A stretch of DNA of 64,000 nucleotides from Sva-25 sp037385685 (GCA_037385685.1 JARRMW010000005.1:6816-70815), one strand, 5' to 3'. Shown: positions 32,715-42,020, numbered from the stretch's first letter. A program made the numbers and translations. Notes: generated by a model from the sequence alone, not told the origin.

Positions 32715-33443
32715 CTAGGCCAGCAGGCGATTGACCTGTTCCCTGTCCGGCGTGATCTGATGGATGACGGATTCGACGGGTCCGATGCAATCGGCAAAAT
32801 TGCCCTGCTCGCACAACCGCTGTGTCTCCTTGAGCTTTGTCCGTGATGCAAGCAAACCGTAATTCGCACAGCTGCCAGCGAGCTTGTGTGCAAGATCAGA
32901 GGCCGCCTTGCTGTCCTTTTCCCTGATCAGTTGCAACAATTCCTGCAATCCTTTCTCGAGGTCGATAAAAAACATCTCGATCAGTTTCCAGACCTTTTCC
33001 TTGCCAACCACCTCGACCAGCTGGCTCAGCGCAGTAGGATCAAACGCAGTGGTATCCTCACCTCCCGGATTTTGACCCTCTCCGGCGCCACTCTCCAGCA
33101 GGCGAGCGATTTCGGCGGGTAACGCGGGGCGCTTCAGGACGCTGAGCATCCCTTTCTGCTTCGCCGCCTCGATCAGTTGCGAATCAGGTTCAGTGCTCAG
33201 ACCAATCACCGGTGGAGCAAGCTGGCCGGGTTTGACAGAGTGATGCAGCGTCTCGTAAAGCTCGAAACCGCTCATGTCGGGCAGGTTGATATCCGTGAGA
33301 ACAACATCGAATCTGTTGTCTGGCATCATGGCCAATGCCTCTTCGCCACTCTCCACACAGACGGGAAAATCGCCATTACGCACAAAGAGCTGATGCATCA
33401 TTTCGCGGCTGAGGAAATCATCACCGACGATGAGTAATCGCAT
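32715..33443 (-). CDS. REC-Hpt phosphorelay protein (receiver plus histidine phosphotransfer)
   Basis: A 242-aa cytoplasmic signalling protein with two domains. A receiver (1-115) has D8-D9, phospho-acceptor D51 (VVLTDINLPDMSG), S83-T84 and K104. An Hpt four-helix domain (about 135-235) has the phospho-accepting H186 in DLAHKLAGSCANYG. A Gly/Glu-rich linker of about 15 residues joins them. Such proteins pass phosphate between a hybrid kinase and a final regulator. It lacks any output or kinase domain. The convergent OmpR-type regulator is an obvious candidate partner, but that is inference. Confidence 0.88.
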   Translation of the reverse strand: MRLLIVGDDFLSREMMHQLFVRNGDFPVCVESGEEALAMMPDNRFDVVLTDINLPDMSGFELYETLHHSVKPGQLAPPVIGLSTEPDSQLIEAAKQKGMLSVLKRPALPAEIARLLESGAGEGQNPGGEDTTAFDPTALSQLVEVVGKEKVWKLIEMFFIDLEKGLQELLQLIREKDSKAASDLAHKLAGSCANYGLLASRTKLKETQRLCEQGNFADCIGPVESVIHQITPDREQVNRLLA

Positions 33444-33815
33444 GAGACTAAACCCCGGAATATTCCGGCGCTGACAGCCGCAACCGGGACTCTGTTGTTC
33501 GAGAGGAAATCATCATTATTATTCTAACCCGACTCCTGTTGCAGGCGATGTTGATAAAAGGCAGTTGCTCATTCATCCCCGGACAACCGGAAGGTTCAAG
33601 CCACTTTCAGAGTTGTCCCGGCAAGCCGGGACGATCGCAACCAAGCACACACACACCCTTGAGAACCCTGGCCTGATGTTGTCCTTCCATGAGCAACTGC
33701 CGAGATAGAAGTCTATGCAAAGCACAACAACGGTTATTGACAATGCAGTAAACAAATCGTCACGCTACGAATTGTTTACAATCTGTTTTCAGACCGTTGA
33801 GAGTAACGACTCGAG
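33444..33815. other. intergenic region between the REC-Hpt gene and sprT
   Basis: 372 bp without a credible gene. It contains a GTCCCGGC-AA-GCCGGGAC hairpin (33615-33632), a short CA repeat (near 33645), a TTGACA at 33737-33742 without a well-placed -10, and the long palindrome annotated separately. The left part must hold the promoter of the REC-Hpt gene. Confidence 0.5.
33748..33779. promoter_or_regulatory. 32-bp imperfect palindrome upstream of sprT (possible operator)
   Basis: Arms GTAAACAAATCGT and ACGAATTGTTTAC match at 12 of 13 positions as an inverted repeat around CACGCT. It is AT-rich, has no T-tract after it, and ends 36 nt before the sprT ATG, so an operator or leader hairpin is more likely than a terminator. 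It does not fit LexA, FNR or Fur consensus sequences. Confidence 0.5.
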
Positions 33816-34352
33816 ATGCCCGCAGAACTCGATGAAAGACAGAAAAGGCTGGTCGCCCGGCAGGTCCGGCAGTGCATCAAAAGAGCCAGCGATGCACTTG
33901 GTTGCAGGCTGACACTGCCTGACATCCATTTCGATCTTCAGGGACGTGCAGCCGGCCAGTTCTGCCTCAGGCAGAACACCCTGCAGCTGCGCTTCAACAG
34001 CGCGCTGTTTAGCCGCTATTTCGATGAAAATCTCGCACAGACCGTGCCCCACGAGGTTGCCCACTACCTCGTCTATGTACTCTTCATGAAAACGCGTAAA
34101 AAGCGGGTGCGTCCGCACGGGCCGGAGTGGCAATCGATGATGCGCTTGCTGGGTGCAACGCCGGAGACACGCCACAGCTTCAGCCTTGATGGAATCCCCG
34201 TGCGCCGCGAACAGCGCTTTGCCTGGAACTGTGACTGCCGAACCCATTCGATTGCCAAGCGCACGCACCTCAGAATGCTGCGCGGCGAACAGCGCGTCTG
34301 CATCACTTGCGGGAGCCTGCTGCAATTCCCTGCTGACACCAGTGACTCTTGA
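33816..34352 (+). CDS. sprT: SprT-family zinc metalloprotease
   Basis: A 178-aa member of the SprT-like family, related to the eukaryotic DNA-protein crosslink protease Spartan. The catalytic motif is H79-E80-V-A-H83 (VPHEVAHYLVY), with a downstream conserved HGPEW (H101). The C-terminal zinc ribbon is C139-D-C141 and C162-I-T-C165. Length is typical. No signal peptide is present, so it is cytoplasmic. The bacterial substrate is unknown. It is followed by metH after 59 nt. Confidence 0.92.
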   Translation: MPAELDERQKRLVARQVRQCIKRASDALGCRLTLPDIHFDLQGRAAGQFCLRQNTLQLRFNSALFSRYFDENLAQTVPHEVAHYLVYVLFMKTRKKRVRPHGPEWQSMMRLLGATPETRHSFSLDGIPVRREQRFAWNCDCRTHSIAKRTHLRMLRGEQRVCITCGSLLQFPADTSDS

Positions 34353-34411
34353 TCCGCCCGGCCCGGCGGATCGCGTATAATGGCGGGAATTTTTTTCGAC
34401 GCTTTCCCGCC

Positions 34412-37400
34412 ATGTCTAACACCGCAGCAGAACAGATCCGACAGCTCCTGCAAGAACGCATCCTGATCCTGGATGGTGCCATGGGCACCATGATCCAGAA
34501 GCACAAGCTCGAGGAGGCCGATTACCGCGGAGAGCGTTTCGCCGACTGGCATACGGATGTCAAGGGCAACAATGACCTGCTCGTGCTCACGCAACCGGAG
34601 GTGATCCGCGGCATTCACGAGGCCTATCTCGAGGTCGGCGCCGACATCATCGAAACCAACAGCTTCAATGCCACGCGCACTTCCCAGGCCGACTACGAGA
34701 TGCAGGAGCTGGCCTACGAGATCAATGTCGAGGCTGCGAAACTCGCACGGGCGGCCGCTGACAAGTACAGCACACCGGACAAGCCACGCTTCGTCGCCGG
34801 CGGTCTCGGGCCAACGAGCAGAACCCTGTCCATCTCTCCGGATGTCAACGACCCCGGCTATCGCAATATCAACTTCGCCGAACTCGTCGATGTCTACATG
34901 GAATCGGTCCGTGGCCTGATAGAAGGCGGGGTTGACCTGTTACTGATCGAGACCATCTTTGACACGCTCAATGCCAAGGCTGCCATCTTTGCCTGCCAGC
35001 AGGTCTTTGAACAGGATGGCGTCGAGCTGCCTATCATGATCTCGGGCACCATCACTGATGAATCGGGCCGTACTCTCTCGGGCCAGACGACCGAGGCCTT
35101 TTACAACAGCCTGCGCCATGCGAATGCGCTCTCGTTCGGCCTCAACTGCGCGCTGGGTCCCGACAAGCTACGCCAGTACGTGGAGGAGATGTCACGCATC
35201 AGCGAGACATGGGTTTCAGCCTATCCCAATGCCGGCCTGCCAAACGAGTTCGGCGAGTATGACCTGGATGCCGACGCCATGGCCGAGCAGGTCTCGGAGT
35301 GGGCGGCATCGGGCTTCGTGAATATCGTCGGCGGCTGCTGTGGCTCGACACCAGAGCACATCAGAGCGATCGCCGAGGCAGTCGAAGGCAAACCTCCGCG
35401 CACGCCCCCGGTGATTCCAGTGGAGTGCCGCCTCTCCGGGCTGGAGCCGCTGAACATCGGCTCTGAGACTCTGTTCGTCAATGTTGGCGAGCGTGCCAAT
35501 GTCACGGGCTCCGCGATTTTCAAGCGCCTGATCCTCAACGAAGAATACGAGGAGGCGCTCGACGTCTGCCGCACCCAGGTCGAGAACGGCGCGCAGATTG
35601 TCGATATCAACATGGACGAGGGTATGCTTGATGGCAAGGCCGCGATGGTGCGCTTCCTGAACCTCTGTTCTGCCGAGCCCGACATTGCCCGCGTCCCCTT
35701 CATGATCGACTCCTCGAAGTGGGAGATCATCGAGGCCGGGCTGCAGTGCGTGCAGGGCAAGGCGATCGTCAATTCCATCTCGTTGAAAGAGGGCGAGGAG
35801 GCATTCATCGAGCACGCGCGCCTCTGCCGCCGCTACGGTGCCGCGATCATTGTCATGGCCTTCGACGAGGAGGGCCAGGCCGACACGAAAGAACGCAAGG
35901 TCGAGATCTGCTCACGCGCATACAGGATTCTCACAGAGCAGGTCGGTTTCCCGCCCGAGGACATCATTTTCGATCCGAACATCTTCGCCGTGGCAACAGG
36001 CATCGAGGAGCACAACAACTACGGTGTCGATTTCATCGAGGCGACGCGCGAAATCAAGCAAACCCTGCCGCACGCCATGATCTCGGGCGGCGTCTCCAAT
36101 GTCTCCTTCTCGTTTCGCGGTAACAACCCCGTGCGCGAGGCAATCCACGCGGTCTTTCTCTACCACGCCATCCACGCCGGCATGGACATGGGCATCGTCA
36201 ACGCAGGCCAGCTTGCCGTCTATGACGAACTGCCGGAAGAGCTGCGAAAGGCCGTCGAGGACGTGGTGCTCAACCGCCGCCCCGATGCCGGTGACAGGCT
36301 TGTCGAAATCGCGCCGAACTACATGGGTGACGGTACCGGCGGTGCGAAACAGGAAAGCCCGGAATGGCGCGAATGGACTGTGGAGAAGCGTCTCGAGCAC
36401 TCGCTCGTCAAGGGCATCACCGAATATATCGAGGATGATACGGCGGAAGCGCTCGAAAAGCTTGGCCGCCCGATTCTCGTGATCGAGGGACCGCTCATGG
36501 ATGGCATGAACGTGGTCGGGGATCTCTTCGGTGACGGCAAGATGTTTCTGCCGCAGGTCGTCAAGTCTGCGCGTGTCATGAAGAAGTCCGTCGCCTGGCT
36601 CGAACCCTATCTCGAAGCCGAGAAGGCCGGCTGCGATGTCGAGACCAAGGGCAAGATCCTCATGGCGACCGTCAAGGGTGACGTGCATGATATCGGCAAG
36701 AACATCGTCGGCGTTGTGCTCCAGTGCAACAACTACGAAGTCATCGACCTGGGTGTCATGGTGCCGGCCGAGAGGATTCTCGAAACGGCGCGCGAACACA
36801 AGGTCGATATCATCGGCCTGTCGGGACTCATCACGCCGTCGCTCGACGAAATGGTGCATGTCGCGAAGGAGATGAAACGCCAGGGCTTCACGATCCCGCT
36901 GATGATCGGCGGCGCGACAACCTCCAAAGCACATACGGCCGTCAAGATCGAACCGCAATATGAGCATGGCGCCATCTATGTCGCCGATGCCTCGCGCGCT
37001 GTCGGTGTCGCCTCGACACTGCTCTCTAAAGAGCACAAGCCGGCCTTCATGGCCGGGGTTCGCGAGGAGTACGAGGAGGTGCGCGTGCGTCGTGCCGGCA
37101 AGGACGAGGCCCGTAACCTGGTACCGATCAGCGATGCGCGCGCCAACCCGACGCCAATTGACTGGTCGGGTTACATTGCAAGCGCCCCGGCGAAACCCGG
37201 CATCACGGTGCTGGACGTGCCGATTGCCGAGCTTGTCGACACCATCGACTGGACCTTCTTCTTCCACGCCTGGCAACTCAAGGGCCGCTTCCCGAAGATC
37301 CTCGACGATGCCGAGAAAGGCGAAGAGGCACGCAAGCTCTACGACGACGCGCGCGCCATGCTTGACAAAATCCTGGAAGAAGGCTGGCTCAAGGCGAAAG

Positions 37401-38095
37401 CCGTCGTCGGCCTGTTCCCGGCCAACAGCGCCGGCGACGATGTCGTGCTCTACACGGACGAGAGCCGCAACAAGACCCTGACCACCCTGCACTTCCTGCG
37501 CAAACAGGGAAAGCAGCCGTCAGGCAAGTACAATGAGTGCCTGTCCGACTTCATCGCACCGGCATCGGCCGGCCCCGACTATATCGGCGGCTTCGCCTGC
37601 ACGGCCGGCATCGGCATCGACGACAAGATCACCGAATTCGAGAAGGACCACGACGATTACAGTTCGCTGATGCTGAAGGCGCTGGCCGATCGTCTTGCCG
37701 AATCACTGGCCGAGTGGCTGCACAAAAAAGTCAGGAGAGAACTCTGGGGCTACGCCGCCGACGAGCAACTCGACAACGAGGCCCTGATCGCCGAGCAGTA
37801 CCGGGGCATCCGCCCGGCTATGGGCTATCCGGCAAGCCCGGACCACACCGAAAAGGATCTGCTGTGGGAGCTGCTCGACGCCAAGGCAAACACCGGCATC
37901 TGGCTGACCGAATCAAAGGCGATGGTTCCGACCGCCGCCGTCAGCGGTCTCTACTTCGCCCACCCCGAGGCGCGCTACTTCGCCGTCGGCAAGCTCAATC
38001 GCGACCAGGTCGCCGATTACGCGGAAAGAAAAGGCATGACGCGTGCAGAGATGGAGCGGTGGCTGGCACCGAACCTCGCTTACGATCCGGAGTGA
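34412..38095 (+). CDS. metH: cobalamin-dependent methionine synthase
   Basis: MetH transfers a methyl group from methyltetrahydrofolate to homocysteine via cobalamin. The 1227-aa enzyme has all four modules. The homocysteine domain has zinc Cys in GLNCALGP near 243 and GGCCGST near 308. The pterin-binding domain spans about 355-615. The B12 domain has the cobalt-ligand DVHDIGKN near 757, and the C-terminal SAM-dependent reactivation domain spans about 900-1227. The ATG is set by family start; the frame is open upstream into sprT. No cobalamin riboswitch fits in the 59-nt gap, which holds a GATCCGCC/GGCGGATC hairpin and a TATAAT. The organism must make or import cobalamin. Confidence 0.97.
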   Translation: MSNTAAEQIRQLLQERILILDGAMGTMIQKHKLEEADYRGERFADWHTDVKGNNDLLVLTQPEVIRGIHEAYLEVGADIIETNSFNATRTSQADYEMQELAYEINVEAAKLARAAADKYSTPDKPRFVAGGLGPTSRTLSISPDVNDPGYRNINFAELVDVYMESVRGLIEGGVDLLLIETIFDTLNAKAAIFACQQVFEQDGVELPIMISGTITDESGRTLSGQTTEAFYNSLRHANALSFGLNCALGPDKLRQYVEEMSRISETWVSAYPNAGLPNEFGEYDLDADAMAEQVSEWAASGFVNIVGGCCGSTPEHIRAIAEAVEGKPPRTPPVIPVECRLSGLEPLNIGSETLFVNVGERANVTGSAIFKRLILNEEYEEALDVCRTQVENGAQIVDINMDEGMLDGKAAMVRFLNLCSAEPDIARVPFMIDSSKWEIIEAGLQCVQGKAIVNSISLKEGEEAFIEHARLCRRYGAAIIVMAFDEEGQADTKERKVEICSRAYRILTEQVGFPPEDIIFDPNIFAVATGIEEHNNYGVDFIEATREIKQTLPHAMISGGVSNVSFSFRGNNPVREAIHAVFLYHAIHAGMDMGIVNAGQLAVYDELPEELRKAVEDVVLNRRPDAGDRLVEIAPNYMGDGTGGAKQESPEWREWTVEKRLEHSLVKGITEYIEDDTAEALEKLGRPILVIEGPLMDGMNVVGDLFGDGKMFLPQVVKSARVMKKSVAWLEPYLEAEKAGCDVETKGKILMATVKGDVHDIGKNIVGVVLQCNNYEVIDLGVMVPAERILETAREHKVDIIGLSGLITPSLDEMVHVAKEMKRQGFTIPLMIGGATTSKAHTAVKIEPQYEHGAIYVADASRAVGVASTLLSKEHKPAFMAGVREEYEEVRVRRAGKDEARNLVPISDARANPTPIDWSGYIASAPAKPGITVLDVPIAELVDTIDWTFFFHAWQLKGRFPKILDDAEKGEEARKLYDDARAMLDKILEEGWLKAKAVVGLFPANSAGDDVVLYTDESRNKTLTTLHFLRKQGKQPSGKYNECLSDFIAPASAGPDYIGGFACTAGIGIDDKITEFEKDHDDYSSLMLKALADRLAESLAEWLHKKVRRELWGYAADEQLDNEALIAEQYRGIRPAMGYPASPDHTEKDLLWELLDAKANTGIWLTESKAMVPTAAVSGLYFAHPEARYFAVGKLNRDQVADYAERKGMTRAEMERWLAPNLAYDPE

Positions 38096-38113
38096 TCCTG
38101 TAGCAACGCCAAC

Positions 38114-38141
38114 AAAAAAGCGGCCATCAGGCCGCTTTTTT
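38114..38141. terminator. bidirectional terminator between metH and the L,D-transpeptidase gene
   Basis: A perfect 12-bp stem AAAAAAGCGGCC / GGCCGCTTTTTT with loop ATCA. It is symmetrical, with A- and T-runs, and lies between convergent genes, so it probably serves both. Confidence 0.9.
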
Positions 38142-38164
38142 CATCAGGGCATGCCTGAGGCTGA

Positions 38165-39937
38165 CTAGCCGGCGTAACTCAGGAGCAGTGCGCCCTTGAG
38201 CTTGCCGAAGACCTGACGCTTGTCCTGCGGGCGAATGGCGAAGCAGCCGTTGCTGCGTCCACCGGATTCGACGTAGGAAGCAGTGTGGACGATGACGTCA
38301 CGGCCCCCGAGACGCGTTGGCAGGCCGACCTTGCGGTTGCCGGACTCGAGACCCTCGATCGGCAGGTAGTCGTAGCCCTTGGTGCGGGTGCGCCCCTCTT
38401 TGAAACCGACCTTGAAAAAACCCTGCGATGTCTTGTTGGATCCGACAACGTTGCTGACGGTGTGGACACGTCCGCCGACGGGTCCGGAACGGCGGCCATG
38501 GGCAACCTGGTAGGACTTCACGTTTCCGGACTTGAGATCAATGATATGCAGCCGGCGCGTCAGGGCTGTCTGGGTGTAATCGGCAATCGCCATGTGCTTG
38601 CTGCTGAGTTCGCGGCTGTAGCGGTTGTCCTCGTAATACTTGAACGCTTTCTGCAGCGCACCCTTGTTGACCTTGCCGGACTGAAGGATACGTGCATAGA
38701 CGCGAGCCAGTGCCTTGTCACGTGGTTTCCAGCCGCTGATCATTGGCGTGGAGTGCTTGCTGCGGGACTTTTCCGTTTTGGCAACGGTTTTCTTGCCATC
38801 CTCTTTGCCATTCTTCTTCATGGCTACCTTGATGGTTCCGCCTGTGTGATCCGTCACAGCGTAGTCGCCGTTCTCCTCCTGGACGGCCAGAATCTGCTTT
38901 TTGCTGCCCTTGTACTCGATGGACTCGATGGTGGAACCTGACTTGTCCAGGTTGATGACAAGACGGTCGCCTTTCCTGAGTTCCTTGTTGTAGTCAATGT
39001 AGGGATCGAGAATGGAACGCAGCTTGACGGTTTGAGCAGTTGTCAGCCCGGCCTCGCGGGCCGCTGTAAAGAGAGAGTAATCAATGGTTGCTTCCAGGCG
39101 TCTCTTGTCACCCTTATCAGCACTGACTCTGGAGGCCGTCTCAACCGGTTTGCTGCCGGCATTCCCCTTCGGTCCTTCTTTGCGCCCTGCTGTTTCAGCG
39201 GGGCTTGCGGTCTGCGTTTTCGCCAGAACGGAGCGCGACTCGAGGAGCTTGCCGCTGTCGTCGCGGACTTCATAAAAGTCCGGGTTGTCATCCGAGCGCG
39301 TAATGAGAAGATGCTTCCTCACACCGTTGAACTCGATGCGATACAGCTGGCTGGCATCCTCGTCACCCTCTCCCGATTCGGGATCGAGCTGGACCGTCAG
39401 TTCGTCACCCTTGCGCAGTTCACGTGAAAAATCGAGGTGAGGCTTGAGCAGCCTGGTCAGTCTGGCGACCTGATTCGGGCTGAGTCCGGCATTCACGGCT
39501 GTCGAGTAGATCGATGAGTCGACGTGTCCAGTCAGGGTACGCATGTCGGTGACGGTGTCATCCGACGCCTTCTCCGGCTCGTCGGAAACAGGAGCGGTCT
39601 GGACGACTTCCTGCGCTTGTGACGGATCAGTCTCTCCGGCAAGCTGCTGTTCGACAGCCTCGATCTCGGCAAGAGCGTCAGCGTCACTGGCTGCTTCGGG
39701 CTCGAGCAGTTCGACGTTATCCCCGAGATTCAGTGCATCGGCAATCTCGCGGATTTCCTGTTCACTCAGGCCCGTAACCTGCTCATCGCTGTAACCATCG
39801 GGAAACAGTGATTCCGGGTCAGGAGTGATGATCGTGATGGGTTCGGCAGATCTTGTGGGAGTGGTCTTGTCGGGCACGAATGCATAGACAGCAACCGTCA
39901 GCAGGCACATCAGTGCAAAAACGAAAAATCGACGCAT
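38165..39937 (-). CDS. OapA-domain-repeat / L,D-transpeptidase catalytic-domain envelope protein
   Basis: A 590-aa exported protein. A signal or anchor segment (FFVFALMCLLTVAVYAFV) is followed by an acidic Glu/Asp-rich stretch to about residue 125. Two similar domains come next, around 140-230 (LKPHLDFSRELRKGDELTV) and 285-375 (LDPYIDYNKELRKGDRLVI). Each resembles the OapA/LysM-like domain found at the N-terminus of MepM-type peptidases. A Lys/Ser-rich linker leads to a C-terminal murein L,D-transpeptidase-like (YkuD_2) domain with SNGCFAIRP (nucleophile C565) and an upstream conserved His (VIVHTASY). It probably acts on peptidoglycan in the periplasm. It stands alone after metH. Confidence 0.82.
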   Translation of the reverse strand: MRRFFVFALMCLLTVAVYAFVPDKTTPTRSAEPITIITPDPESLFPDGYSDEQVTGLSEQEIREIADALNLGDNVELLEPEAASDADALAEIEAVEQQLAGETDPSQAQEVVQTAPVSDEPEKASDDTVTDMRTLTGHVDSSIYSTAVNAGLSPNQVARLTRLLKPHLDFSRELRKGDELTVQLDPESGEGDEDASQLYRIEFNGVRKHLLITRSDDNPDFYEVRDDSGKLLESRSVLAKTQTASPAETAGRKEGPKGNAGSKPVETASRVSADKGDKRRLEATIDYSLFTAAREAGLTTAQTVKLRSILDPYIDYNKELRKGDRLVINLDKSGSTIESIEYKGSKKQILAVQEENGDYAVTDHTGGTIKVAMKKNGKEDGKKTVAKTEKSRSKHSTPMISGWKPRDKALARVYARILQSGKVNKGALQKAFKYYEDNRYSRELSSKHMAIADYTQTALTRRLHIIDLKSGNVKSYQVAHGRRSGPVGGRVHTVSNVVGSNKTSQGFFKVGFKEGRTRTKGYDYLPIEGLESGNRKVGLPTRLGGRDVIVHTASYVESGGRSNGCFAIRPQDKRQVFGKLKGALLLSYAG

Positions 39938-40179
39938 AAACTCCCCAACATTCGATCTTCAATTTAATAATTATCCTCGAAGTTTGCCAGACATTCCAAG
40001 AGTTGAGTATAGGTACTAACCCTAACCCTATGACTTATCATGAATTCCTGGTTTCGAGGCGGATCTGTTAGTAAAAGAAGACCACAGCTCTCCCGCATAG
40101 TTCAGAATTTGTTCACACTTGTCTGCGGAATGCCCGAAAGTCTCCGGGCCGGGTCACAGCAAACCGTCAAGTCATTCGC
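39938..40179. other. intergenic region between the envelope protein gene and the MFS permease gene
   Basis: About 242 bp. The left half is AT-rich and presumably contains the promoter of the leftward gene at 38165. A short GCCCG...CGGGC hairpin (near 40130-40150) lies beyond the MFS stop and could be its terminator, but no T-run follows. Nothing else is recognised. Confidence 0.4.
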
Positions 40180-41376
40180 TCAGGTGGCCGGTCGTCCGCG
40201 TGGCGACAGGATGACCTCGAAGCCGGGTTCGGGTGATTCAGGAATCAGGCGCGCGAGCAGCAGCGAGCCGAACGCAAGGACTGCGCCAGTGAGGAAAACC
40301 GCGGCAGGCGATATGACCCAGACAAGCCCGAGGAGCGCGGGTAACCCGACAGCTGCGATGTGGTTGATCGAAAAGGCAACGCCTGCTGTAGGTGCCAGGT
40401 CGGCCGGATCAGCGATCTTCTGCAGGTAGGTCTTGATGGCAATCGCCATCGTAAAGAAGAGATGGTCCAGAATATAGAGCACAACAGCGATCCAGGCCGT
40501 TTCAACAAACGCGTAGGCTGCGAAAACACCGATCAGGCCGATATACTCGAACGTCAGTGCCTTGCGCTCTCCCCACTTGCCGATGAGGCGCCCGATTTTC
40601 GGTGCGAACGCCATGTTCAGGACGCCGTTGACGAGAAACATCGCTGCAATTGCTGCTGCGTCGAAACCGAACTTCTCGACCATGAGAAAGCCCGCAAAGA
40701 CAATAAAGATCTGGCGTCGCGCGCCGGCCATGAAAGTCAGGGCATAGTAGAGCCAGTAACGTCTTCGCATGAGCAGATGCTTGCGTTGCTCGACAGGTTG
40801 CCGGTAGCGCGGAAACAGCAGCCATGCTGCAAGGCCGATCAGGGCCGCTGCTCCACCGCCAGCCAGGTAGACACTCTCCATGGAAAAACCGAACCAGTCG
40901 AGCATCAGGTAGACCATGCCATAGGTCAGGAGCGCCGCGAATGAACCGATCGCGATCATGCGCCCGAGATTGTGCGCTGCCGTCTCCTTTTTGAGCCACT
41001 GCAGCGACAGCGACTGGTTGACGGTCTCGAGATAGTGGAACCCGACCGACATGATCACGGTCGTCACATAGAGGCCAAGCACGCCCGGAAACATGCCCGT
41101 GATGGCGACACCGATGCCGAGCACGATCAGCGAGACCACGGCCAGTGTCTGCTCCCGCACGAGTAACAGCACGAAGACGACTGTGAAAGCGAGGAAGCCC
41201 GGGATCTCGCGCAGGCTCTGCAGGATACCGATCTCGACACCCGTAAAACCGGCGCGTTCGATCACAAAGTTGTTCAGCAACGCCTGCCAGCTGCGGAATG
41301 CCAGCGGCATGGCCGCCGCCAGCAGAAAAAGGAATAGCTCGGGACGTTCGACGAGTCGTTGGCGCAACCACTGCAC
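40180..41376 (-). CDS. major facilitator superfamily permease
   Basis: A 398-aa inner-membrane protein with about 11-12 hydrophobic segments in two halves, separated by a basic central loop (PRYRQPVEQRKHLLMRRRYW, about 188-207). This is the MFS pattern. Notable motifs are ALLNNFVIERAGFTGVEIG in the first loop and FAPKIGRLIGKWGERKALTFE (motif A-like) between helices 8 and 9. The substrate cannot be inferred. It ends outside any known transporter operon and is followed on the same strand by nothing within 240 bp. Its ATG is 3 nt after the ybaK stop, so the two are co-transcribed. Confidence 0.85.
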   Translation of the reverse strand: MQWLRQRLVERPELFLFLLAAAMPLAFRSWQALLNNFVIERAGFTGVEIGILQSLREIPGFLAFTVVFVLLLVREQTLAVVSLIVLGIGVAITGMFPGVLGLYVTTVIMSVGFHYLETVNQSLSLQWLKKETAAHNLGRMIAIGSFAALLTYGMVYLMLDWFGFSMESVYLAGGGAAALIGLAAWLLFPRYRQPVEQRKHLLMRRRYWLYYALTFMAGARRQIFIVFAGFLMVEKFGFDAAAIAAMFLVNGVLNMAFAPKIGRLIGKWGERKALTFEYIGLIGVFAAYAFVETAWIAVVLYILDHLFFTMAIAIKTYLQKIADPADLAPTAGVAFSINHIAAVGLPALLGLVWVISPAAVFLTGAVLAFGSLLLARLIPESPEPGFEVILSPRGRPAT

Positions 41377-41379
41377 CGG

Positions 41380-41853
41380 TCAGCGCCTCGCGATATCGGC
41401 GAGTCTGCCGCGTGTGAGTGCGAGCAGATCCTTCGCCGCCAGTTCGATCTCCAGCCCGCGTTTGCCGGCGCTGACATTGATCGTGTCAAAACCGGCAGCA
41501 GAGCTGTCGAGAAAGGTCCTCAGCTGCTTCTTCTGCCCCAGCGGGCTGATGCCGCCGACGATATAGCCGGTAACACGTTCGGCCATCGCCGGATCGGCCA
41601 TCCTGCACTTCTTGACGCCGGCAGCCGATGCGATCGCCTTGAGATCGAGTTGCAAATCGACAGGCACAATGCCGACGGCCAGGTCGCCGCTGCCGGCAAG
41701 CTCCACCAGCAGTGTCTTGAACACACGTGCCGGCTCGATGCCGAGCGCCTCGGCGGCTTCCAGCCCGTAGGAGTCGGCATTCGGGTCGTGGTCGTATTCG
41801 TGGACCCTGAACGGGATTTTCGCCTTCTCGGCAGCCTTGATCGCAGGCGTCAT
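41380..41853 (-). CDS. ybaK: Cys-tRNA(Pro)/Cys-tRNA(Cys) deacylase YbaK
   Basis: YbaK hydrolyses mischarged Cys-tRNA(Pro) in trans. The 157-aa protein has the YbaK/ProX domain: RVFKTLLVEL with the catalytic Lys, GIVPVDLQLDLKAIA, and the signature GYIVGGISPLGQKKQLRTF, in which GGISP is the catalytic loop. Length matches E. coli YbaK (about 159 aa). Coupled to the MFS gene, a link without obvious functional sense. Confidence 0.93.
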   Translation of the reverse strand: MTPAIKAAEKAKIPFRVHEYDHDPNADSYGLEAAEALGIEPARVFKTLLVELAGSGDLAVGIVPVDLQLDLKAIASAAGVKKCRMADPAMAERVTGYIVGGISPLGQKKQLRTFLDSSAAGFDTINVSAGKRGLEIELAAKDLLALTRGRLADIARR

Positions 41854-42020
41854 GCTGGCGGTTCTCTATCCGGAAAAGAGGCGGCCAATAATAGGCTGTT
41901 CAGCGTATTCCTGCAATAAATCACTGTTTTGAATAAGGAAATAACAATTCACGGGAACTATAACCAAGTAATTCAGTCAGAATTTATGAACATTAGTCAA
42001 TACTAATACTGGAGGTCGTA

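Noticed and set aside
33737..33742. TTGACA as the -35 of a sprT promoter
   Set aside because: No acceptable -10 hexamer lies 15-19 bp downstream; the palindrome occupies that place.
34353..34411. Possible cobalamin or SAM riboswitch before metH
   Set aside because: The gap is only 59 nt. It holds one hairpin and a TATAAT, without any conserved B12-box or S-box motif.
40016..40030. Telomere-like CTAACCCTAACCCTA
   Set aside because: Only about two and a half repeats in an intergenic region of a circular-type bacterial chromosome; chance occurrence.
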